A stretch of DNA of 19,325 bases. Source: Candidatus Omnitrophota bacterium. GTDB lineage: Bacteria > Omnitrophota > Gorgyraeia > B26-G9. The DNA is taken from the NCBI GenBank assembly GCA_022013205.1, contig JAKLQT010000085.1, forward strand, positions 1 through 19,325. Reading direction: 5' to 3'. Below are positions 14,525 to 19,325 of the stretch, piece after piece. A program made the position numbers and the translations under genes. Each line of letters opens with the position of its first letter. The stretch's first letter is position 1. The notes beneath the pieces are model-generated. The model was given only the letters and a program-made list of their open reading frames with translations. It was not told where the DNA came from and did no database searches.

Positions 14525-14938
14525 ATGGAACAAAATAATATCAAAACAGCTATAGAACATGATTTTAACTTCCTTATCGATGAATTTTGCTTCAATGGTG
14601 GAAAATGGGAAGAAACAAACTTTAATTGGACTATTGCTTATAAAAACAAATATATTGCAATAGAGGTACAAATTGATCTGCGTGACCCTTTTGTATTTAT
14701 ATTGGTTTCCAGCATAGAAACTTCAGACACTCCAGATGAAATGAAATATCTGGAAGGAAAAAAGAAATACTTGCAAGATATTTTGAAACAACTAGGTTTG
14801 ATCAATTGTGTTGAAGATAAAGATATACAAACATTAGGTGGGAAATGGGAAAATATTCCCCGCATTAGTCATAAACTCAGTAGTCTCTTGAAAAATAATT
14901 TAGAAATAATACTCAAAGAGAAAGAAAAAATATTCTAA
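14525..14938 (+). CDS. Cassette 6: cytosolic protein of unknown function
   Basis: The product is 137 residues with no export signal. The ribosome site is weak (AAAGAA, 14512-14517). The first half has HDFNFLIDEFCF and GGKWEETNFNWTIAYKNKYI, then strands IAIEVQIDLRDP and FVFILVSSIE. The second half is helical and charged, ending in ILKEKEKIF. This half-beta, half-helical build with FNF.L...F and YKNK..AIE.Q.D.RD resembles small immunity-like and hypothetical proteins, but no family can be named with confidence. Its stop codon TAA is part of the R'' box of attC6, so the gene fills its cassette completely. Confidence 0.7.
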   Translation: MEQNNIKTAIEHDFNFLIDEFCFNGGKWEETNFNWTIAYKNKYIAIEVQIDLRDPFVFILVSSIETSDTPDEMKYLEGKKKYLQDILKQLGLINCVEDKDIQTLGGKWENIPRISHKLSSLLKNNLEIILKEKEKIF

Positions 14939-14997
14939 CCACTTCATCCAGCGGACGTTTTTGCGTAGCAAAAACGCCGCTGATGTCGATGTTATAC
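14933..14997 (+). other. attC6
   Basis: R'' TTCTAAC (14933-14939, containing the cassette 6 stop), R' GTTATAC (14991-14997). Arms CAGCGG/CCGCTG and CGTTTTTGC/GCAAAAACG with a bulged A. Length 65 bp. Confidence 0.92.
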
Positions 14998-15015
14998 AGA
15001 AGAAAACAAGAAGAC

Positions 15016-15234
15016 ATGAATAGCAAAATAAAAATATCCTTTGAGAATGGCGAGCTAATTATCGAGTGCAACAGAGAAGGCCTAAAATATCTTTCTGATA
15101 TTTGCGCCAATTTAAGCAAATTATCAGATCAAAAGGCAAAAACTCCTTCAAATCACTATCATCTAATGCCAGAAATGAAAAATGTTCTGGAAGGGTCGTT
15201 GCCAACAGTTATTATCTTAAATCAAAAATTATAA
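15016..15234 (+). CDS. Cassette 7: Imm32-like immunity protein
   Basis: The product is 72 residues from ATG at 15016; an ATG or GTG further left lies in attC6 and is rejected. The ribosome site is AAGAAG, 4 to 9 bases before. The sequence runs IKISFENGELIIECNREGLK, then LSDICANLSKL, a short NHYHLMPEM, and GSLPTVIILNQKL. The pattern 'strand - GELII..N.EGL - helix - H.HL - S....II' is that of the Imm32 family of immunity proteins, which protect against polymorphic toxins. The match is by eye. No toxin gene is adjacent in this window. The gene is followed by a destroyed attC and so travels with cassette 8. Confidence 0.6.
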   Translation: MNSKIKISFENGELIIECNREGLKYLSDICANLSKLSDQKAKTPSNHYHLMPEMKNVLEGSLPTVIILNQKL

Positions 15235-15238
15235 TTCT

Positions 15239-15257
15239 GTATAACAATTCGTTATGC
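15239..15257 (+). other. attC7 remnant (stem deleted)
   Basis: R'' GTATAAC (15239-15245) and R' GTTATGC (15251-15257) are only five bases apart (AATTC). In attC2 the same AACAATTC is followed by the full stem. A deletion from the C/G after AATTC to the G of R' would give exactly this sequence. Confidence 0.65.
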
Positions 15258-15286
15258 ATAATAAATAATAAAGAAAAAGGAGAAAA

Positions 15287-15694
15287 ATGAAAAAATTAAT
15301 TTTAGTTATCTTAGCTATTATTTTATTATCCTCTAACGTTTTCGCTTCTGAGGAAGGCGTATTAAAACTATCCAATTTCATAATAAAATCTGACGGCATT
15401 GGCGATTCTGGGGCAATTTCGGTAACTGGCATAAAAAATCAGCAAAATGAATTCATTGATTTAAAAATAGCGGCTTTCGATAAAGAATATAAAATTTTAG
15501 AAGAAGATTTAAAAAAGATACCTTCTGCGTCTTACAACGGAATCCAATTATCTTACGTAGAAGGATACAAAGAATTTGGCGGGAAAACTATATATATTAT
15601 TTTTCAGCGAGGCTTTACTTCTGGAATTAATAAAAAAGTCTTAATAACTCTTAGTGAAAATGGTTCTGTGAGTATTAAAGAAATGAAGAATTGA
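15287..15694 (+). CDS. Cassette 8 (fused to 7): secreted protein of unknown function
   Basis: The product is 135 residues with an evident signal peptide (MKKLILVILAIILLSSNVFA, residues 1-20, then SEEG). AAGGAG lies 4-6 bases before the ATG at 15287. The mature part is a run of predicted strands: VLKLSNFIIKSDG, GAISVTGIKN, FIDLKIAAFDKEYK, LSYVEGYKEFGGK, TIYIIFQRGF and VLITLSENGSVSIKEM. No family is recognised; there are no Cys and no obvious catalytic motif. Because the attC before it is deleted, it probably moves together with the Imm32-like gene. Confidence 0.72.
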   Translation: MKKLILVILAIILLSSNVFASEEGVLKLSNFIIKSDGIGDSGAISVTGIKNQQNEFIDLKIAAFDKEYKILEEDLKKIPSASYNGIQLSYVEGYKEFGGKTIYIIFQRGFTSGINKKVLITLSENGSVSIKEMKN

Positions 15695-15698
15695 CTTT

Positions 15699-15777
15699 GC
15701 ATAACAAGGCAATGCAGTGGACTGTTACCCGCGCCGCTTCGCTCTGCGGGCACCAGCCACTGATTTTTATGTTATAG
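15699..15777 (+). other. attC8
   Basis: R'' GCATAAC (15699-15705), R' GTTATAG (15771-15777). Arms GCAGTGG/CCACTG and ACCCGC/GCGGG around a larger loop. Length 79 bp. Confidence 0.85.
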
Positions 15778-15787
15778 GAGGATAAAA

Positions 15788-16159
15788 ATGAAATCAAAAA
15801 TTCTAATAATTACAATTTTGTTGTATCTTTGCCAGGCAACACTTTTTTTTAATACTGCATGCGCCCAAACAAATGACCGAAAAAAAACCGACCTAAATAT
15901 TGATCAATTTGTTGCAAAAACTTACAGACCTGAAATAACATTACAAGAAGCTTTAAAAATAGCTGAGAAATTCATTAAAGACAATACAATAGATGTATCC
16001 GAATATTATCTAAATGATGTGAAAATGATTAAATATGGTGGTAAAGAAAATTCATGGTTTTTCATCTGGATTAATGAAAAAATTCCTGCTTCTCTTGGAG
16101 ATGAGATTCATATAATAGTTACAATGGATGGGGTTGCAAAAAGATTGCCAACTCTGTAA
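15788..16159 (+). CDS. Cassette 9: secreted protein, related to cassette 12
   Basis: The product is 123 residues. GGAGG (15777-15781), starting in the R' core of attC8, is 6 bases before the ATG. The signal peptide covers about residues 1-26, ending FNTACA before QTND. The mature part has ITLQEALKIAEKFI, VSEYYLNDVKMIKYG, ENSWFFIWINEK, and DEIHIIVTMDGVAKRLP. The same order, (L/S)xExALxLA - helix - LxxV - WYYxxxFW - xxNIIVLMNG - P, is seen in cassette 12, so the two look homologous. A PepSY-like build (helix followed by W-containing strands) is possible but not demonstrated. The function is unknown. Confidence 0.72.
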   Translation: MKSKILIITILLYLCQATLFFNTACAQTNDRKKTDLNIDQFVAKTYRPEITLQEALKIAEKFIKDNTIDVSEYYLNDVKMIKYGGKENSWFFIWINEKIPASLGDEIHIIVTMDGVAKRLPTL

Positions 16160-16170
16160 TTTATATTAAC

Positions 16171-16245
16171 CCATAACAACTCAATCGAGCGGATTTTTTC
16201 CGCGGCCAAAGCCGCTCCAAAAACCGCTCATTTCGGGCGTTATGG
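16171..16245 (+). other. attC9
   Basis: R'' CCATAAC (16171-16177) and R' GTTATGG (16239-16245) are perfectly complementary. Arms GAGCGG/CCGCTC, TTTTT/AAAAA and GCGGC-CAAA-GCCGC. Length 75 bp. Inner part nearly equals attC2. Confidence 0.92.
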
Positions 16246-16255
16246 GAATAAGAAA

Positions 16256-16657
16256 ATGAAAATAATTTTAATATATTTTATTTTGTTAATATTTTTAACT
16301 GGCTGTAATTCAGACACGAGTGAGTATTCTGAAATACAGCTGAGATCTAATCTTCATAGTTCAGATAACTCATCCAGTACAGTTTGGCAAAACGGTCAGG
16401 AAGTTGAGATTACAGGCACGATTTTGCCATCAAAAGGTGGGACAAAATACTATATCAAGGGGGACAATGGCAATAGTGCCCATTTAAAAAGCGAAGAAAT
16501 TGCAAAATTAGACATAGGCACAAGAATATGGGTAAAAGGAATAGTGGAGTATGTACATTTTCCAACATCAGAAAATTCAGATGAAAAAATTGCAATGGTG
16601 TTGCCTCAAACACTTTGTTATATTAACGTTTCAAAATATGAAATAAAAAACCCATAA
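16256..16657 (+). CDS. Cassette 10: lipoprotein with OB-fold-like domain
   Basis: The product is 133 residues. GGGA of the R' region of attC9 precedes ATG 16256. The lipobox LTGC marks Cys17 as the lipidated residue. After a Ser-rich linker the main domain has GQEVEITGTILPS, KYYIKGDNGN, AHLKSEEIAKLDIG and TRIWVKGIVEYV. The order of strands and the 'V.I.G.I' and 'G.R.WVKG.V' segments are those of small OB-fold domains of the nucleic-acid- or ligand-binding type found in lipoproteins. The stop codon TAA is in the R'' box of attC10. Confidence 0.7.
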   Translation: MKIILIYFILLIFLTGCNSDTSEYSEIQLRSNLHSSDNSSSTVWQNGQEVEITGTILPSKGGTKYYIKGDNGNSAHLKSEEIAKLDIGTRIWVKGIVEYVHFPTSENSDEKIAMVLPQTLCYINVSKYEIKNP

Positions 16658-16728
16658 CAATTCAATGCACCCGACCAGATTTTTCGCCTGGCGGCGTCAA
16701 ATCTGGCGGGTGATTTCATGTGTTAGAT
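16652..16728 (+). other. attC10
   Basis: R'' CCATAAC (16652-16658, containing the cassette 10 stop), R' GTTAGAT (16722-16728). Arms GCACCCG/CGGGTG, CCAGATTT/AAATCTGG and CGCC-TGGC-GGCG. Length 77 bp. Confidence 0.9.
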
Positions 16729-16758
16729 TAAAAAGTAGATCAAGGAGAATAGCAAATT

Positions 16759-17334
16759 ATGAATTATGTTAAAAAAATATCACTAATCCTAACTATTATT
16801 TTTTTGTTCAATTCAAGTTCTATTTATGCAAGTGAACGATCCTGCACATGGACTGAATTATTAGAAACATCAGAAATTATAGCTACAGCATTTCTTGATA
16901 AAATAGAATCTGATATGAAAAATAACAAGCATTTAGCTTATTTTGAAATTTACCAAGTTTACAAAGGAGAAAAAATTAAAAATGTTACAATTATATCTGG
17001 AGCAATCCTAAGCACAGGTAGTATTTACCTTAAAGAATTAGGAAAATACATCATTTTTCTTAAAAAAATCGAGGGAACGCACTCAAATTATTCGCTAGAA
17101 TCAAAAAGATTCCTTAAATGCAATTATTTACGAAATCCAGAGGGAAAACCAATTGAAGTGGCGGATGAAAATTCTTATAATTATATTCGAGATATACCTA
17201 ATGAGCTATTTACAGAAGAAGAAATAAGATTAACTGTTTTCGGCAAGCAATTTGATTATAAAGCAAGAATAATAAACTTTCGTTCACTTGAACGTTGGTT
17301 TGAGATAAATTCGTTAAACTGGAAAGATGAATAA
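16759..17334 (+). CDS. Cassette 11: secreted NTR/TIMP-like domain protein
   Basis: The product is 191 residues. AAGGAG (16742-16747) is 11 bases before ATG 16759, with a 30-base leader after attC10. The signal peptide ends at SSSIYA before SERS. The mature domain begins with a Cys (SCTW) and has ETSEIIATAFLDKIES, LAYFEIYQVYKGEKIKNVTII, then ELGKYIIFLKKIEG and RFLKCNYL, a second Cys. This is the pattern of the NTR/TIMP-like OB-fold proteins: 'seIi...v', 'f.v..v.KG', 'G.Y.iFl', with two Cys. An extra C-terminal part of about 70 residues follows. It shares the core with cassettes 2 and 14. The ligand is unknown. Confidence 0.75.
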   Translation: MNYVKKISLILTIIFLFNSSSIYASERSCTWTELLETSEIIATAFLDKIESDMKNNKHLAYFEIYQVYKGEKIKNVTIISGAILSTGSIYLKELGKYIIFLKKIEGTHSNYSLESKRFLKCNYLRNPEGKPIEVADENSYNYIRDIPNELFTEEEIRLTVFGKQFDYKARIINFRSLERWFEINSLNWKDE

Positions 17335-17414
17335 TATAACAACTTCATTCACCTGACCGTTACCCGCGCCGCTTTCAGCGTCGCGTGTCCCGGCAGGTGA
17401 TGTCGATGTTAGGA
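17334..17414 (+). other. attC11
   Basis: R'' ATATAAC (17334-17340), R' GTTAGGA (17408-17414). Arms CACCTG/CAGGTGA; the inner part (CCG...CGG, CCGCGCC region) is less regular. Length 81 bp, the longest in the array. Confidence 0.85.
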
Positions 17415-17424
17415 GGAAAATAAA

Positions 17425-17910
17425 ATGATAAAACTTCTTACAATAATCTTAATTTTATTTATCGTCTGCGAAGCGAGTGCGGAAAACAAACTATATATTA
17501 CAAGTCGTTACAAAGGTAAAATCTACGAGTCCTGCATTACTAGTGAGCAGTATGAAAGAGCTCTATCTTGGGATCCAATGGTTGAAGAATCAATTCCCCT
17601 TTCACCTGAAAAAGCCTTACAGTTGGCTCGAGTAACTCTTGAGGAATTTGTCCTACAACAGGAGCGCTTAAACTGGTTACTCAAGCAAGTCGAATTGTGC
17701 CATTTTGATGAAGTTTGGCCTCCAAAGGCGTATCAAAAAGCAGGCAAGCAGAAGTGGTATTATGTTGTCCATTTCTGGGATAAAAGAAATCCTGAGGTAG
17801 CGCTTATTCCAACTCCTCCTACCATCAAGGAAAAACAAGACGAATTCAACATCATTGTCCTGATGAACGGTGAAGCATGTAAGCCGATGCCAAGAGAAAC
17901 AGCAAAATAA
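17425..17910 (+). CDS. Cassette 12: secreted protein, related to cassette 9
   Basis: The product is 161 residues. AGGAGG (17411-17416) lies inside and just after the R' core of attC11, 8 bases before the ATG. The signal peptide MIKLLTIILILFIVCEASA (1-19) is followed by ENKLYITSRY. The domain shared with cassette 9 spans PLSPEKALQLARVTLEEF, LLKQVELCHFDEV, KWYYVVHFWDK and DEFNIIVLMNGEACKPMP. Cassette 12 has an extra N-terminal segment (about 20-50) and an insertion with a Pro-rich stretch. Three Cys are present in the mature part. No function is assigned. Confidence 0.75.
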   Translation: MIKLLTIILILFIVCEASAENKLYITSRYKGKIYESCITSEQYERALSWDPMVEESIPLSPEKALQLARVTLEEFVLQQERLNWLLKQVELCHFDEVWPPKAYQKAGKQKWYYVVHFWDKRNPEVALIPTPPTIKEKQDEFNIIVLMNGEACKPMPRETAK

Positions 17911-17913
17911 AAC

Positions 17914-17980
17914 TCCTAACAAATCACTGCACCCGACCAAAAAGCTGGCGCTTTTTGGCGGGTGAGTTCTGTCGTTATGT
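17914..17980 (+). other. attC12
   Basis: R'' TCCTAAC (17914-17920), R' GTTATGT (17974-17980). Arms CACCCG/CGGGTGA and CCAAAAAGC/GCTTTTTGG, as in attC5. Length 67 bp. Confidence 0.92.
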
Positions 17981-17990
17981 GGAGATAAAA

Positions 17991-18590
17991 ATGAATAATT
18001 TAAAGATCAATGATCTTGTAAAATATGCAATAAATGATTTCAGTAGTATTAGAGATGCACAACAATTAAAAAATAAATTTGGACCGAAAATAACAGATAT
18101 TACTGATAAAAGAAAAGAAAATATGACGATATCCCTTGCATCTATGCAATTCGTAGGTCAAAAAACATACTACTTTAAATTTAAAGAATCAAATTCATTA
18201 ACAGGTGAATTTAGTTTGGATTTTTTACCTTCAAATCCAAAAGAAATAATTTGTAATTTAGGAAATGATAATTCAAATTCCCCTAAAAATGAGCTAAGTA
18301 ATTTCCGAATTCAAGTTTTTAATAATGCTTTCATATCATTTCTTAATTTTAATTTTCAAAATAGTTACAAAACTTTATTTAACTATATAAAAAATAAATA
18401 TGGAAATCCCAATGAGTCTGAAGAATCAATAGAAATACATAAAATGTTGGTATCGAATACGGGCAGTAATCCTTTTTGTTGGTTTATTGAAAATAATGAA
18501 AAGGGGTTTTGCATAACTTTATATAATTGTAAATCAGTAAGTATTCCCTATTATAGTTTTTCAAAATCTATAGTACTTAAAGCCACATAA
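17991..18590 (+). CDS. Cassette 13: cytosolic protein of unknown function
   Basis: The product is 199 residues from ATG at 17991, with GGAG (17981-17984) next to the R' core of attC12; a TTG start inside attC12 is rejected. There is no export signal. The sequence is AT-rich, with much Asn, Lys and Ser. A first helix (INDLVKYAINDFSSI) and a strand region (QKTYYFKFKES) are followed by FRIQVFNNAFISFLNFNF and YKTLFNYIKNKYGNP. This last part ('F...L..KYG.P...') is seen in many small proteins that compare protein and peptide segments, but no family is recognised. The TAA stop lies in the R'' box of attC13. Confidence 0.68.
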   Translation: MNNLKINDLVKYAINDFSSIRDAQQLKNKFGPKITDITDKRKENMTISLASMQFVGQKTYYFKFKESNSLTGEFSLDFLPSNPKEIICNLGNDNSNSPKNELSNFRIQVFNNAFISFLNFNFQNSYKTLFNYIKNKYGNPNESEESIEIHKMLVSNTGSNPFCWFIENNEKGFCITLYNCKSVSIPYYSFSKSIVLKAT

Positions 18591-18645
18591 CAAATCAATC
18601 CAGCGGATTTTGCCTGCGGCAAAACCGCTGATTTTTATGTTATGA
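18585..18645 (+). other. attC13
   Basis: R'' ACATAAC (18585-18591, containing the cassette 13 stop), R' GTTATGA (18639-18645). Arms CCAGCGG/CCGCTG and TTTTGCC/GGCAAAA with a short TGC loop. Length 61 bp. Confidence 0.92.
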
Positions 18646-18658
18646 GAGGAAAATAAAT

Positions 18659-19132
18659 ATGAAAAAAATATTGATATTAATAATAATTTTGGGATTAACC
18701 GTACCTGCTTTTGCTAAGGCATATTTTGCCGAAAAAGAAGAAATGATTGTAAATGCAGATATTATAGCTATAGTTGACATTACTGATGTTAAAAATTTGG
18801 AGAAAGATAAATCACACGGTAATCAGGAAGCCACAGTTTCTACCATTAAAAACATCAAAGGTACTGCTGACAAACAATTTAAATTTTTTGTCCCTTGCTT
18901 TTTTCCCTGCGCAATTACATCAGTAGAAAAAGGGCAATATCTTGTATTTTTAAAAAAAGGTAAAAATGGTTTAGAAGGTTGCAATTGGCACTTTTCGTAT
19001 CGCCCAATTAAGGATAATAAAGCAGAATGGTATAAAAAAGATACCGATTTCAAAAAAGGTTCCTCTGTTTTCGAAATGAAAGAATTAGAAAAGGTCATAA
19101 ATGAAATTACTGAAATATTGAAAAATAAATAA
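18659..19132 (+). CDS. Cassette 14: secreted NTR/TIMP-like domain protein
   Basis: The product is 157 residues. AGAGGA (18645-18650) is 8 bases before ATG 18659 and overlaps the R' core of attC13. The signal peptide ends at LTVPAFA (residue 19) before KAYF. The mature part has NADIIAIVDITDVKN, EATVSTIKNIKGTADKQFKF, VPCFFPCAITSVEKGQYLVF and GLEGCNW, giving three Cys. This is again the NTR/TIMP-like order, 'aDiiaiv.I..V', 'v...iKG', 'f..G.YLvFL', and it is closest to cassette 11. The tail after the domain is helical and charged. It is the last cassette, the farthest from the predicted promoter. Confidence 0.75.
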   Translation: MKKILILIIILGLTVPAFAKAYFAEKEEMIVNADIIAIVDITDVKNLEKDKSHGNQEATVSTIKNIKGTADKQFKFFVPCFFPCAITSVEKGQYLVFLKKGKNGLEGCNWHFSYRPIKDNKAEWYKKDTDFKKGSSVFEMKELEKVINEITEILKNK

Positions 19133-19134
19133 TC

Positions 19135-19188
19135 TCATAACCTGTTAATACAGCCGACGCCAAAAAGCGGCGCGGCTGATTATTATGA
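19135..19188 (+). other. attC14, terminal and degenerate
   Basis: R'' TCATAAC (19135-19141) would require R' GTTATGA; the sequence has ATTATGA (19182-19188), with the conserved first G changed to A. Arms CAGCCG/CGGCTG (with a bulged A) and CGCC/GGCG are intact. Length 54 bp, the shortest full site. Confidence 0.75.
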
Positions 19189-19239
19189 TATCTGTAAAAT
19201 AATCAAAAATTATTTAATCAAATATAATGATACCTGTAG

Positions 19240-19259
19240 GGAACGGGCCTGCCCGTTCC
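19240..19259 (+). terminator. Strong hairpin downstream of the array
   Basis: GGAACGGGC (19240-19248) and GCCCGTTCC (19251-19259) form a perfect 9-bp GC-rich stem with a 2-base loop, followed by TTTAATAAAA. It could end transcription coming out of the cassettes. GTAGGGAACGGGCCTGCCCG-type palindromes also occur as dispersed repeats, so this may be one. The remaining bases to 19325 contain no complete gene. Confidence 0.4.
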
Positions 19260-19325
19260 TTTAATAAAACCACAAATAATAATCGCAACGTGGGATGATA
19301 AAAATAATATCAAACATTATTCTAT

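Larger units (their letters stand above)
9953..19188. mobile_element. Chromosomal integron: integrase, attI and 14-gene cassette array
   Basis: The full integron platform is visible: a minus-strand tyrosine recombinase with the IntI-specific insertion, a divergent promoter/attI region, and plus-strand genes each followed by an imperfect palindrome that begins with an (A/C)nnnAAC-type R'' box and ends in a GTTRRRY-type R' box. All cassette genes share one orientation and most gaps between genes are occupied only by the attC site. The short similar attC sites (54-81 bp) within one array suggest a sedentary chromosomal integron rather than a class 1-3 mobile one. No transposon ends or resistance genes are seen. 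The array ends at an attC whose R' box is mutated. Confidence 0.93.

Noticed and set aside
11845..19188. CRISPR array as explanation for regularly spaced repeats
   Set aside because: The repeats are variable palindromes separated by genes of different length, with R''/R' core boxes; these are attC sites.
19294..19325. Start of another gene at ATG 19294
   Set aside because: The frame is open to the window edge but only about ten codons are visible and there is no intact attC core before it.

Overview
The left half of the window (about 1-9500) is an ordinary bacterial chromosome with all genes on the minus strand. The right half (about 9953-19190) is a sedentary chromosomal integron: an integron integrase gene on the minus strand, a short divergent attI/promoter region, and then 14 small plus-strand genes separated by attC sites. 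An outer-membrane beta-barrel protein ending in aromatic Phe, several lipoproteins and many signal peptides point to a Gram-negative (diderm) cell. The backbone genes and the style of intergenic repeats recall uncultured lineages such as Omnitrophota or relatives, but this is an impression and the sequence does not settle it. By eye the backbone has medium GC and the cassette genes are clearly AT-rich, while the attC stems are GC-rich.

Layout. Positions 1-922: the 5' part of an IS4-family element, cut by the window edge and inserted into an IS66-like transposase gene that is also internally deleted (923-1486). The usual partner gene, DUF6788-like, overlaps it (1483-1806). Positions 2008-5088: recJ, an isoprenylcysteine-methyltransferase-like membrane protein and an outer-membrane barrel protein behind a good promoter. 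Positions 5328-9484: a small membrane protein, a HI0933/BaiN-type flavoprotein overlapping a YacP/Rae1-type NYN nuclease, a four-helix-bundle protein of the rRNA intervening-sequence family, rlmN and a YraN-type nuclease-fold protein. Two families of short dispersed repeats sit between these genes and in three cases run into the 3' ends of the coding sequences.

Positions 9485-9952 hold no gene, only tandem and inverted repeats. The integrase (9953-11254) keeps all tyrosine-recombinase catalytic residues and the IntI-specific insertion, and has an extra N-terminal region of about 100 residues. The cassette array runs from the attI core at 11447 to a degenerate last attC at 19188. It has 13 recognisable attC sites of 54-81 bp plus one 19-bp remnant, which has fused cassettes 7 and 8. 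Ten of the 14 cassette proteins carry a signal peptide, lipobox or membrane anchor. Three look like members of one small secreted domain family (NTR/TIMP-like pattern) and two others resemble each other. Only a few can be given even a tentative family: an alpha/beta hydrolase, an Ada/nuclease-tail-like zinc-binding protein, an Imm32-like immunity protein and an OB-fold lipoprotein. The array looks like a store of envelope-directed proteins, with translation starts often set by a Shine-Dalgarno lying directly in or after the attC R' core.
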